A stretch of 64,000 bases of DNA. Source: Lotus japonicus. Taxonomy: Eukaryota; Streptophyta; Magnoliopsida; Fabales; Fabaceae. The first letter of the stretch is position 1. Every line of letters begins with the position of its first letter. Position numbers and translations under genes: made by a program. Where the stretch lies: the NCBI RefSeq assembly GCF_012489685.1, contig NC_080046.1:58456195-58520194 (forward strand), in the 5' to 3' direction. Below, in pieces: positions 55,001 through 64,000 of this stretch. The notes under the pieces were generated by a model. The model worked only from the letters and a program-made list of their open reading frames with translations, did no database searches and was not told the origin of the DNA.

Positions 55001-56809
55001 CTTTTTCCTTTTTACATGAGTCCTGCTAAGGGCACTGGTTAAGGGATCAAAAAATAGTTTTTTTGTTGTTGAAAGCTATAGTACTCAATGCATTCATAAC
55101 TTTGAACACTTTCCAAGAAAAAAAATTCCACTTTTGATTCTTTAACCAGTGCCCTTCTTCTACATTTTATGTTTACTCAACACATAAAGGCCACTATAGT
55201 TTGACCTTTTTAAATTTCCTTAGGTCCATAAGTTCACTATTATGATCTTATTGTCTATAATATTTTTCATTTATCAAAAGGGATGACAGAGGCATGTTCT
55301 TCATTGACATTCTTGACACTGCATGATCCAATTCACAAACCCACAAGCCAGGCCCTTCAAACATTTGGTGAGACGGGATCCGATGTCATTCACCAGCCAC
55401 AAGGGGTTTGTGTTGGCAAGGCTGCACCCCATGTAGAACTGAAAATATGTGCAGATTCCTCTGGTCACAGTGGAAAAATTTTAACTAGAGGACCACATTT
55501 AATGCTCAGGTATTGGGAACAAATCCTCACAACCCCATTGAACCAGAGGAATGAAGTCTGGCTTGACACAGGTGACATTGGATCAATTGATTGTTTTGGC
55601 AATTTGTGGCTCCTTGGACGAACAAATGGCCGTATCAAAAGTGGTGGGGAGAACATTTACCCTGAAGAGGTAATAAAAGTGTCAATAGAACCCGTTTGCT
55701 TAGTGGATATTTAAATCAGCGTTGTCAAAATTGATTTTGGATAGAATTGAATTGATTACAGTAAAAGTGATTTAAACTGAGTTGATAGTGAAGTGGTTTA
55801 TGTTTGATGCAATTATGGGAAAAGTGATTACTATAAGGTAATGTTTACAAAATTCAGTTATCAAACCCCAAATTGATTTTCAACTGGATAAGCTACTCTC
55901 TATGGCTTCTCCGCATAATTGATTTTTCGACTAAAATCAGTTTTCTAAGTCACCAAATATCTGTATAACCTGCTAAAAGTGACTCTGGTCAATAAGATTT
56001 GATTATATGGCTCCCAAATGTGGAAGCAAACATGCTCTTAATCATGAAGAAGGAATTGAGACCAAGAGAATATGCTGCTTTATTAGAATGTTTTGTCCTT
56101 CAAAAGGAACCCAAAAGTAAAACAAAATAATCATGTTAATGTAGCACTAGACATTTCTACTTAGGGTGTACATTTCTAATTATGTCAAGTTCTTGTCTTT
56201 ACTTAGTTTATGATATTTAATAATCCAAGGAAGTGTGATTATGCTATTTGTCTGAAGTAGGTTGAGGCCATTCTACTAGAACATCCAGGCATTGCTAGTG
56301 TTGTTATTGTCGGAATCCCAGATGCTTATCTGACAGAAATGGTAGCAGCTTGTATACAACTGAGAGAAAATTGGCAATGGATCGAGCACTCTAATTCAAT
56401 TGAAGAGTTTCATCTAACTAGCTTGAATCTCCAGCAACACTGTATGGAAAATAATTTAAGCAGGTATGTCTCCAAAGTTCACGTTTGTTAAGCATGTAGG
56501 CATGTTGCAGTCGTCTAGGTTATGTTTGGATTTTGCTGACACCATTGCAAAGAGATGTTGACACATAGTTCAAGAGCAAAAGATGAACAAAATTTTCTTA
56601 CTAGTTGAGATGAAAATTCGTTCGCATTGCACTCAGGTATCATGCTTATAGTGATTATGTGTTTTGAATCTCCTTTCAGGTTCAAGATACCGAGGATGTT
56701 TATTGAATGGACGAAGCCTTTTCCACTTACTACCACGGGAAAAATAAGAAGAGACCAATTACAAAAGGAAGTTTTGTCTCAGCTACAATCTTTGCACAGT
56801 AACCTTTGA
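52045..56809 (+). CDS. AAE14: o-Succinylbenzoyl-CoA ligase (AAE14/MenE), 10 exons
   Basis: Exons: 52045-52244, 52448-52520, 52734-52902, 53010-53108, 53745-53842, 54007-54200, 54612-54739, 55281-55669, 56261-56463, 56680-56809. All introns are GT-AG and the frame is kept throughout: 560 residues, the Arabidopsis AAE14 length. The enzyme adenylates o-succinylbenzoate and makes its CoA thioester in phylloquinone (vitamin K1) synthesis. Motifs: P-loop-like TSGTTGKPKG spanning exons 4/5 (residues about 180-190), YGMTEACSS (A5, after exon 7), WLDTGDIG (A7), GRTNGRIKSGGENIYPEEVE (A8, exons 8/9), and the C-terminal PLTTTGKIRRDQ with catalytic Lys (A10). The N-terminus MASYSRPHICQCL matches the plant family and supports ATG 52045; no in-frame ATG lies just upstream. 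The end HSNL lacks an obvious SKL-type signal. Intron 6 carries a TRIM-like retroelement. No breaks are seen. Confidence 0.95.
54257..54540 (+). mobile_element. TRIM-like miniature LTR element in AAE14 intron 6
   Basis: A 102-bp LTR-like unit (54257-54358) begins TGTTGAGATGTCTCACATTG and ends CCA. Three bases later TGGTATCAG (54362-54370) matches the initiator-Met primer-binding site. About 75 bp on, a second unit begins TGTTGAGAAGTCTCACATTG at 54437. The second LTR diverges and its end is unclear. There is no coding content. It is fully inside the 411-bp intron, next to exon 6. Confidence 0.55.
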
Positions 56810-57808
56810 ATATATCAAGGCCACAGTGCACAACATTGCCCTCATCCTCCAAGCTTCCAAGAACAGGCTGCTGTGGAATTCAGACACGGTAGAGTCAAAA
56901 ATTTTTGTTGGTATTCAACCACACAATATTCAACCACACAATATTAAACAACATGTTTGCTATCAGAATGTAGGCCAACAAGTAATTCATCACTTATGTG
57001 CCAAGATACAAGCACATCCAAACAATGAAAATCTGTTTGTTGATCCGAGTATTCCCAATAAATATGTCTATAATGTGAAGAATTCTGCCAAAATGGGTTA
57101 TTTGGCACACTTGAAAAAAATAATAATTTAAATTAGCCATATCTTATTCGTCAATGTAGCATGTTAACAAATAAGTTGATTGTACATACCATGTGGTTCA
57201 AAATGAACATTAAGCGCTGTTGGTGATGGAATTGGAGTTGTAGGAGAAGTAAGTATGAGCGGCGTCAAATTCACTCTCTACGTTTGTTAGAAATCCCCGT
57301 ATATAGAGAATGAAACCTTCATCTTCTTTGTTCTCATCTTCTGAAAAAATGACATGAACATCCACATTATGGTTGTTTTGCTCATCATGAGCCAAATTAA
57401 CTATGTGATCCACATGGACGGCCTCTCGTCAAGCAACAAACTAATAGATACATCTATCACCTTCATTGGTCAATATTTGAGTATTCATTTTAGTATTGGT
57501 ATGATGAACTTCCAACCCAATCAACATAACTTCAGCAAGCCAGCAAAAGACGGTTGTTGAAAGACACTGATTATGCATTCCACATTTTCATCATCACATA
57601 TGCGAAGACTTGTATATTTACTTCATTATGTTATTAGGAATGACAATTTTCACCTGTATATGAGGATCTCAGCGAAAATTGCCCCATTAATTTGAGGCCC
57701 TAATCTTGGGGAATTTTTCCTTGTGGGGGTGGGTTTGATGTTTTTGTTAGCTCTAACATTTTGTCCTTTGTGCCAGCTTAGTTTCAACGTAAAATAAATT
57801 GAACATTA
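56810..57808. other. AAE14 3' flank, no confident gene
   Basis: The first part should be AAE14 3' UTR. The minus frame 57210-57413 (VDHIVNLAHDEQNNHNVDVH, then VIFSEDENKEDEGF) looks protein-like but I cannot place it; it could be a gene scrap. The copia element inserted at 57813. Confidence 0.4.
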
Positions 57809-57813
57809 AGTAT

Positions 57814-57952
57814 TGATAGAATATTATGTCATTATGATTTTCCTGTAATTAGGCTTAGATTTATCTGTAATTACTAGCCTAGGTCAACTCTATTGTATCT
57901 ATATATACAATGTATTTTATCAATGAAAATCACCCATTGAAATTATCTTACA
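57814..57952 (+). repeat. Copia 5' LTR
   Basis: 139 bp, TG...CA. A TATA-like TCTATATATACAATG near 57896-57910 may be the LTR promoter core. Confidence 0.95.
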
Positions 57953-57967
57953 TGGTATCAAGAGCAC
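57953..57967 (+). promoter_or_regulatory. Primer-binding site (initiator tRNA-Met)
   Basis: TGGTATCAAGAGCAC starts directly after the 5' LTR. It fits the complement of the 3' end of plant initiator tRNA-Met (TGGTATCAGAGC), with one extra A. Confidence 0.85.
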
Positions 57968-58485
57968 AAAAGATCCTAACCTAATTTATTTTCCTTATCT
58001 GATTTCTTTCTCTCCTTTCTTTCCCTATAGCAGCCGCTGCCTCCCTCTCTTTTCTTCCCCACCGTCAGCCGCTGTCTCCCCCGCGCCGCCCGCCGCCGCT
58101 CCTCTCTTCCAGAGCCGCCGCCGGCCGCTCGCACCACCGCTGCGAGCCCAAGCGTGCTGGGTTTCTCCCTCACTATCGAGCTCTCTCTCTCCCTGTGCAG
58201 ATCTTCCCTCCGCATCGCACTCCCGAGCTCGCGTGTCCACCGCTCAACCACCGTTCCTCCGCCGCGCCGCCGCCCAACCCAGTGCAGCCCGCGCCGTCGG
58301 TCCCCTCCAGGTCCTGTCCCCTTCGTGTTTGCTGTGTTGCAGGCTTGCAGCCACACACAGCACCGAGTTGACCCGACCCGCTAGCTGTGGGTCAACTCCA
58401 AACCGGTTCGCTCCAGCTTCTTCAGCCCGGTTCGACCGACATGGTTGAACCGCCCAGACCCGGTTCAACCGCCAGCCAGGCCCAA

Positions 58486-58516
<31 letters not shown>

Positions 58517-58534
58517 GAAAAAAAAAAGAGCAAC
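57968..58534 (+). other. Copia leader region, GC-rich with poly-A run
   Basis: The leader is GC-rich and strongly codon-like in several frames, but lacks an intact start in frame with pol. A run of about 24 A, interrupted by G, lies at about 58492-58526, just before the gag ATG. Open frames on the other strand here are fortuitous. Confidence 0.6.
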
Positions 58535-61500
58535 ATGTCTTCCACCTCCGATGACGGTAGCAATGCGACTCCTCCTCCCACGGCCGATCTTGCCCCACCT
58601 ACTCCCACTCTTGCAAAGCCGGATTTTCATCCTGCTCTTGTTGTTTCCAACATTCGGAATCATATTCCTCTTGTCCTTGATATGGAGACTGATCGCTATG
58701 GCACGTGGGCCGAACTTTTTCGCATTCATGCCCGTTCTCATCGGGTTCTACATCATATTGTTCCATCCACAGCCAAACCACCGCCAGCTGTCACTGACCC
58801 CACCTATGATCAGTGGGCTACTTTGGATGCCATCGTCCTGCAGTGGATCTATTCCACCATTTCCCTCGACTTGATGTCCACAATCATGGAAATCAATTCC
58901 ACAGCTTTGGCCTCTTGGCAGCGTTTGGCTGATATCTTCCACGACAATCAGAATGCGCGTGCCGTTGCTTTGGAGCAGGAATTCTCCGGTGTTCGTATGG
59001 AGACTTTTCCAAATGTCTCTGCTTATTGTCAGCGTCTGAAGACGCTTTCTGACCAGCTCCGGGATGTGGGTGCTCCTGTGAACAATCACCGTCTCGTCTT
59101 GCAGCTTATTTCTGGTCTTACTGATGCCTACAAGGGCGTTGCTACATTGATCCGCCAGAGCAATCCGCTCCCCACTTTTCATCAAGCTCGCTCCATGCTT
59201 ACCCTAGAGGAGGCAGGTTTGGCTAAGATGAAGCCCGTTGAGCCTCCTACTGCCTATGTTGCTACTCAGTCGCGTGCCTCTGATGTCTCCTCCCAGAGCT
59301 CTGATCGTCGGTCCTCCAACCGTTCTCGTTCCCACAATTCTAAGGGTCGTGGTGGGAATCGTGGCAACGGTGGTGGATCCCGCAGTGGCACCTCTCAGGG
59401 CTCCTCTCCTCCGATGCCACCTCAGCCACAGTACTTCCCGTACCAACATTGGGGATGGGCCTCGCCTCCATGGACTGTGCCTCCGTGCCCATACCCAACC
59501 TCTCAGTGGACTCGTCCCCCTGCGCCTCCCCGACAACCAGGAATTCTAGGCCAGCGTCCTCAGGCTTATGCTGCTTCGGCCTCCCCAGTGCCCACTGACA
59601 TTGCCACTGCCATGCACACTATGACGCTTGCTCCTCCCGACAACACTTGGTACATGGACACCGGAGCGTCTTCTCATGTGGCGGCTTCACCAGGTAATCT
59701 CACGTCTTATTCTAATTTGAGTCATCTTAATCAGAAACTGTATGTCGGTAGCGGACAGGGTATTCCAATTCAGGGTTCTGGACACACCACCCTACCCACC
59801 TCCCAAAAACACAAGCCTTTAACCCTTTCCCATGTCTTGCACACACCACAAATCGTTAAAAACTTGATTTCTGTGCGACAACTTACTACTGATAACAATG
59901 TTTCTATTTCTTTTGACCCATATGGCTTCTCGGTTAATGATTTTCAGACGGGGATTCCACTCATGAGATGTAACAGTCTTGGCGACCTGTACCCAGTCAC
60001 TCCGTCCTTTCCATTTGCTGGTCTAACTCAGAGTCTCTGGCACAGTCGTCTTGGTCATCCCAGTTCTTCTGCTTTGCAGTCTCTTCGTAGTCATAAGTTC
60101 ATTAGTTATGAGCATTTGAATTCTAGGGCAGTTTGTGAGTCTTGTGTGTTTGGCAAACATGTTAGGTTGCCATTTGTTTCTTCTAATAATGTTACTGTGA
60201 TGCCTTTTGACATTTTACACAGTGATTTATGGACTTCGCCAGTTTTATCTTCTGCCGGTCATCGGTATTACGTTTTATTCTTGGATGATTTTACAGATTT
60301 CTTGTGGACGTTTCCTTTAAGTAATAAATCCCAAGTTTTTGACATGTTCACCACTCTGTCAAATCAAATCCGCACGCATTTTTCCCAATCTGTAAAATGT
60401 CTTCAATGTGATAATGGGCGAGAATTTGACAATAGATCCTTTCATGCTTATTGTGCTGCTAATGGTCTTACTTTTCGCTTCTCCTGCCCGCATACATCAT
60501 CTCAAAATGGTAAGGCGGAGCGCAAAATACGAACCATTAACAACATGATTCGTACTCTTCTCGCTCATGCGTCTGTTCCTCCGTCTTTTTGGCATCACGC
60601 CCTTCAAATGGCTACCTATCTGCTTAATATCATTCCTCGACAAGCTCTATCTAATTTCTCTCCCACTCAACTTCTGTATCGTCGTGACCCGTCTTACACA
60701 CATCTGCGAGTTTTTGGTTGTCTTTGTTACCCCTTAGTTCCTTCCACTACCATTCACAAATTACAACCCCGCTCCTCCCCGTGTGTCTTCCTAGGGTACC
60801 CACTTCATCACAGAGGTTATAAGTGTTTTGATTTGTCGCACAGAAAAATCATTATCTCCCGACATGTCATCTTTGATGAGACTCAGTTTCCCTTTGCCAC
60901 CATGCCTACCCCTCCTCCCTCCACATATGACTGCTTCTCCGATACTATACATCCCTCTTTTCTTCACCAATGGACTCATCCATCCACCTTACCTGCGCCT
61001 AGCCCTACTCCTGCAGTCCCTTCTCCCGTGACCACACCCCCACCCCATACGCCCTCCTCTTCCTCCTCTTCTGACTCCCTACCATCCTCTCCTTCACCAC
61101 CTTTGCCGACTCTACCTGTACCCCCTATCCGTACCATGGCCACTCGCAGCATGCGAGGTATCTACAAACCCAGAAAGCTCTTCAACCTTTCTGTCACCAT
61201 TGATGATCCCACCATCTCACCTCTTCCCAAAAACCCGAAGCTAGCTCTGTCTGACCCAAATTGGAAATCTGCCATGCAGTCTGAATTTGATGCTTTAATT
61301 AGAAATAATACTTGGGATTTGGTACCTCGTCCTCGTGATGTTAATATCATTTGCTGCATGTGGATTTTTCGTCATAAGACGAAAGCTAATGGTTGTTTTG
61401 AGCGTTATAAAGCTCGTCTTGTAGGTGATGGCAGGTCACAGATTGCAGGTGTTGATTGTGATGAGACTTTCAGTCCTGTGGTGAAACCAACGACCATTCG

Positions 61501-62770
61501 CACAGTTCTCACCATTGCCCTCTCCAGGTCTTGGCCCATTCACCAACTAGATGTTCAGAATGCCTTCCTCCATGGTGATCTCCATGAGACAGTTTATATG
61601 CATCAGCCATTGGGTTTTCGTGACCGTACTCATCCTAATTATGTGTGTCGCCTGCGGAAATCTCTTTATGGGTTGAAGCAAGCGCCTCGCGCTTGGTACC
61701 AGCGTTTTGCAGATTATGTCTCCACCATTGGGTTTCAGCATAGCACCTCTGATCACTCTCTTTTCATCTACAGACGCGGCTCTGACATGGCTTACCTCCT
61801 GCTTTATGTTGATGACATCATACTCATCAGCTCTTCTCATGACCTTCGCAAATCTATCATGGCTCTTCTTGCCTCTGAGTTTGCTATGAAGGATCTGGGA
61901 CCGTTGAGTTATTTCTTGGGCATTGCTGTCACCAGACATGCAGGTGGACTTTTTCTCAGTCAGAGTACATATGCACGTGACATTATTGCTCGGGCCGGTA
62001 TGACCTCGTGCAATCCTTCTGCCACTCCAGTTGACACCAAGCAGAAACTCAGTACTTCTGCTGGTACTCCGTGTGATGACCCTACTTTATATCGGAGTCT
62101 TGCCGGGGCTTTACAGTATCTCACATTTACCCGTCCTGACATCTCTTATGCTGTTCAGCAGGTGTGCCTTCACATGCATGCCCCCCGCACCGAGCATATG
62201 CTAGCACTGAAGCGCATCCTGCGTTATGTTCAGGGCACCTTACAGTTTGGCTTGCATCTCTATCCTTCTCCTATCGAGAAGCTTATTTCATTCACCGATG
62301 CAGATTGGGGTGGATGTCCCGACACTCGTCGGTCTACTTCTGGCTACTGTGTGTTTCTCGGCGACAACCTCATTTCCTGGTCGTCCAAGAGACAACCCAC
62401 GCTTTCTCGATCTAGTGCTGAGGCTGAGTACCGAGGCGTCGCTAATGTGGTTTCTGAATCATGTTGGCTACGCAACTTGCTTTTAGAGCTTCACATTCCT
62501 CTTTCTCAGGCTACTTTGGTCTATTGTGATAATGTTAGTGCCATCTACCTATCCGGCAATCCTGTCCAGCATCAGCGCACTAAACACATTGAGATGGACA
62601 TTCACTTTGTTCGCGAGAAGGTCGCCCGTGGTCAGGCACGTATCCTTCATGTTCCCTCTCGTCACCAGATTGCAGACATCTTCACCAAAGGCCTTCCTCG
62701 GGTTCTATTTGATGACTTTCACTCCAGTCTCAGCGTCAGTGAACCTCCCGCTTCGACTGCGGGGGTGTGA
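58535..62770 (+). CDS. Copia gag-pol polyprotein, 1411 residues, intact
   Basis: One open frame. The start [10 protein letters not shown] at 58535 is the first ATG in frame; upstream only a TTG and the poly-A run precede it. Order: UBN2-type gag (about 20-250, with [19 protein letters not shown]); a Gly/Arg/Ser and Pro-rich linker where a CCHC knuckle would normally be, but none is seen; protease [12 protein letters not shown] (about 370); GAG-pre-integrase with [12 protein letters not shown] and CESCVFGKH (about 505-545); integrase triad D (LHSDLW, about 562), D (CDNGREF, about 627) and E (NGKAERK, about 660); reverse transcriptase with YVDDIIL (about 1091); RNase H with [17 protein letters not shown] (about 1255) and [11 protein letters not shown]. 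The stop TGA at 62768-62770 overlaps the 3' LTR start. All catalytic residues are present. Confidence 0.95.
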   Translation: MSSTSDDGSNATPPPTADLAPPTPTLAKPDFHPALVVSNIRNHIPLVLDMETDRYGTWAELFRIHARSHRVLHHIVPSTAKPPPAVTDPTYDQWATLDAIVLQWIYSTISLDLMSTIMEINSTALASWQRLADIFHDNQNARAVALEQEFSGVRMETFPNVSAYCQRLKTLSDQLRDVGAPVNNHRLVLQLISGLTDAYKGVATLIRQSNPLPTFHQARSMLTLEEAGLAKMKPVEPPTAYVATQSRASDVSSQSSDRRSSNRSRSHNSKGRGGNRGNGGGSRSGTSQGSSPPMPPQPQYFPYQHWGWASPPWTVPPCPYPTSQWTRPPAPPRQPGILGQRPQAYAASASPVPTDIATAMHTMTLAPPDNTWYMDTGASSHVAASPGNLTSYSNLSHLNQKLYVGSGQGIPIQGSGHTTLPTSQKHKPLTLSHVLHTPQIVKNLISVRQLTTDNNVSISFDPYGFSVNDFQTGIPLMRCNSLGDLYPVTPSFPFAGLTQSLWHSRLGHPSSSALQSLRSHKFISYEHLNSRAVCESCVFGKHVRLPFVSSNNVTVMPFDILHSDLWTSPVLSSAGHRYYVLFLDDFTDFLWTFPLSNKSQVFDMFTTLSNQIRTHFSQSVKCLQCDNGREFDNRSFHAYCAANGLTFRFSCPHTSSQNGKAERKIRTINNMIRTLLAHASVPPSFWHHALQMATYLLNIIPRQALSNFSPTQLLYRRDPSYTHLRVFGCLCYPLVPSTTIHKLQPRSSPCVFLGYPLHHRGYKCFDLSHRKIIISRHVIFDETQFPFATMPTPPPSTYDCFSDTIHPSFLHQWTHPSTLPAPSPTPAVPSPVTTPPPHTPSSSSSSDSLPSSPSPPLPTLPVPPIRTMATRSMRGIYKPRKLFNLSVTIDDPTISPLPKNPKLALSDPNWKSAMQSEFDALIRNNTWDLVPRPRDVNIICCMWIFRHKTKANGCFERYKARLVGDGRSQIAGVDCDETFSPVVKPTTIRTVLTIALSRSWPIHQLDVQNAFLHGDLHETVYMHQPLGFRDRTHPNYVCRLRKSLYGLKQAPRAWYQRFADYVSTIGFQHSTSDHSLFIYRRGSDMAYLLLYVDDIILISSSHDLRKSIMALLASEFAMKDLGPLSYFLGIAVTRHAGGLFLSQSTYARDIIARAGMTSCNPSATPVDTKQKLSTSAGTPCDDPTLYRSLAGALQYLTFTRPDISYAVQQVCLHMHAPRTEHMLALKRILRYVQGTLQFGLHLYPSPIEKLISFTDADWGGCPDTRRSTSGYCVFLGDNLISWSSKRQPTLSRSSAEAEYRGVANVVSESCWLRNLLLELHIPLSQATLVYCDNVSAIYLSGNPVQHQRTKHIEMDIHFVREKVARGQARILHVPSRHQIADIFTKGLPRVLFDDFHSSLSVSEPPASTAGV
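62757..62767 (+). promoter_or_regulatory. Polypurine tract
   Basis: CTGCGGGGGTG lies directly before the 3' LTR. The G-rich run is the likely primer for plus-strand DNA; the core is short but well placed. Confidence 0.6.
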
Positions 62771-62906
62771 TAGAATATTATGTCATTATGATTTTCTTGT
62801 AATTAGGCTTAGATTTATCTGTAATTACTAGCCTAGGTCAACTCTATTGTATCTATATATACAATGTATTTTATCAATGAAAATCACCCATTGAAATTAT
62901 CTTACA
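62768..62906 (+). repeat. Copia 3' LTR
   Basis: 139 bp, identical to the 5' LTR except one C-to-T difference. Confidence 0.95.
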
Positions 62907-62911
62907 AGTAT

Positions 62912-63330
62912 AAGAGTAAAAACCCTAGATTTTTTACCACTATAACCCTGTCCCTATTTCACATTTTCGGTCCCATCCTTCTAACTTCTCTGTTACAGTC
63001 GCAACATGCTACATGCGCTTTAGAGATCATTCTTCTATCTTGGTTCATCTAGTCACGTTTCTTGTAGGTAAACTCTGCAAAATCAAAGGTAAGTGCCTAT
63101 CGCTATATTATATGAATTGGTTATGCCATCCCTATTGGGCCCGTGACCCGTGTTGTTTCCCATTGGCAAAAAAAAGCTATATTATGTGAATTGGTTATGC
63201 CATCCCTATATATATGTGACACAAAAGATCTTAGGGTGAAATTCATTTCCACGGATGGACGAGGGAGTAGCTTCGCAAATCCTCAAAAACAAGAAAAAGA
63301 AGAAGGTCTCTCTCTCGTTGTAGTGTAATC
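62912..63330. other. Flank with a 41-bp insertion bordered by 33-bp repeats
   Basis: GCTATATTATATGAATTGGT and its continuation to CCATCCCTA occur at 63102-63134 and, with one change, at 63176-63208. The 41 bases between end in CAAAAAAAA. This resembles a tiny retroposed 3' tail with a target duplication. A GT donor-like AAAG|GTAAGTG lies at 63088. No gene is confirmed. Confidence 0.5.
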
Positions 63331-63394
63331 AGTAATCTTAATCTCTCTCAATTTTCATCGATCATCTTTCAACTAATTTCGTTTTTTTATTTTG

Positions 63395-64000
63395 CTGCAG
63401 AATCTCTATATCTTACCGACATCACAGCAAAAGTTGATAATCTAAGAATAAATAATTCTCATGTAAGTAATGTTATGTGTTAATTTGATTTTGCATTTTT
63501 TTTTATAGTTTCATTTACTTTTCTCTGAAATTATTTTATTTTGTGTTGCATCGTGTATAAAGAAATCCAAGCCTAGAATTGTGAGTAGCGTTGCAAAGAA
63601 ATCCAAGCCTCGTATAATTGTGAGTAGCCCTGCAAGGAAATCCAAGTCCAAAGTCTTCGAAAACCACAAGAAACTCTTCTGAATCTGGAGCAGCAGTCGG
63701 AGGCTCCCACAAGAAACCAAGCTCCATTTCTTGCTCAGTTCAATTACATCACACCGAGATTTGATAATCTAAGCATAAATAATTCTGATGTAAGTAATGT
63801 ACTTGTTTGATTTTGCATTTTTATTTTATAGTATCATTTATTCTCCTCTGAAATATTCGCTATGTTTGGCACAGCTAACTGATAAGCTAGTTGTGTGTGT
63901 TGCGTGCAGGAATCTTCATTTCCATTTCCTGCTAAGTTCAACAACATTGCAACACTATTCGATTTTGATGAGTCCTGGAGATCGCCCTGGAGATTTCTTC
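63395..64000 (+). CDS. Possible partial gene with repeated exon modules, cut by window end
   Basis: Two similar exon-like modules both read DNL(R/S)INNS(H/D) and end at a GTAAGTAATG donor (63403-63462 and 63733-63789). A third segment after GCGTGCAG starts ESSFPFPAKFNNIATLFDFD and is open to the window edge. Between them lies a lysine-rich stretch with KSKPRIVSSVAKKSKPR, which ends in a stop in that frame. I cannot name the family. It could be a real gene with duplicated exons, or a decayed one; the rest lies past 64000. Confidence 0.35.
63400..63850. repeat. Duplicated exon-intron module, about 85 bp
   Basis: 63434-63520 and 63762-63845 share GATAATCTAAGxATAAATAA, TTCTxATGTAAGTAATGT, GATTTTGCATTTTT and ATAGT(T)TCATTTA. 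A second repeat, AAAGAAATCCAAGCC followed by GTGAGTAGC, recurs three times at about 63558-63655. Confidence 0.75.

Larger units (their letters stand above)
57809..62911 (+). mobile_element. Complete young Ty1/copia retrotransposon with AGTAT target duplication
   Basis: The element 57814-62906 (5093 bp) has 139-bp LTRs, TGATAG...CTTACA, at both ends and perfect 5-bp duplications AGTAT at 57809-57813 and 62907-62911. The two LTRs differ at one position (C in the 5' copy, T in the 3' copy, in GATTTTCxTGTAATT). It has an initiator-Met primer-binding site, a gag-pol frame without breaks and a purine-rich tract before the 3' LTR. All parts needed for autonomous movement appear present; one LTR difference implies a recent insertion. 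Confidence 0.95.

Noticed and set aside
58445..58534. N-terminal extension of the copia polyprotein with a poly-lysine stretch
   Set aside because: It begins at TTG and the lysines come from the poly-A run; ATG 58535 is the better start.
58244..58741. Minus-strand frames in the copia leader
   Set aside because: They arise from the GC-rich leader and the poly-A run opposite an intact sense polyprotein.

Overview
The window is plant nuclear DNA from a dicot, most likely a legume; that placement is inferred from gene and repeat character, not proven. Evidence for a plant: spliced genes with GT-AG introns, orthologs of Arabidopsis GHR1 and AAE14, a fragment of plastid DNA, and many plant transposon families. 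Only three host genes look intact: a KRI1 ribosome-biogenesis gene (3732-5759, minus), a GHR1-type leucine-rich-repeat receptor pseudokinase (9833-13652, minus, 3 exons) and an AAE14/MenE-type o-succinylbenzoyl-CoA ligase (52045-56809, plus, 10 exons). They share no obvious pathway: nucleolar rRNA processing, guard-cell plasma-membrane signalling and phylloquinone synthesis.

Layout. 1-2777: part of a PIF/Harbinger-type DNA transposon with a decayed Myb/SANT-like gene. 2778-6965: KRI1 with a probable 5'-UTR intron. 7480-9165: two non-LTR retrotransposon remnants. 9833-13652: GHR1. 14.7-16.6 kb: mostly anonymous AT-rich DNA with a SINE-like piece. 16.6-30.9 kb: a nest of same-strand Helitrons with three hairpin 3' ends, up to four 5' ends and exon-like gene fragments including a PP2C piece; it also holds a hAT element with an 8-bp target duplication, a Stowaway MITE, two SINE-like insertions and a truncated LINE tail. 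32.6-34.8 kb: a broken two-exon fragment and a broken LINE. 34.8-35.04 kb: a rearranged plastid fragment joining psaI and accD pieces. 36.2-42.2 kb: a degenerate Helitron with PIF1-type helicase, a nine-copy ~191-bp tandem array and a two-B3-domain gene. 42.4-46.4 kb: a 3.9-kb solo LTR holding a 23-copy minisatellite. 46.4-51.8 kb: duplicated blocks, CACTA-like ends and an 829-bp Tourist-like MITE. 52.0-56.8 kb: AAE14. 57.8-62.9 kb: a very young, apparently complete Ty1/copia element. 62.9-64.0 kb: exon-like repeated modules cut by the window edge.

No bacterial-type operon, CRISPR array, rRNA or confident tRNA gene was seen. The most noteworthy material is structural: the Helitron nest, the B3-plus-helicase Helitron, and the psaI-accD plastid chimera.
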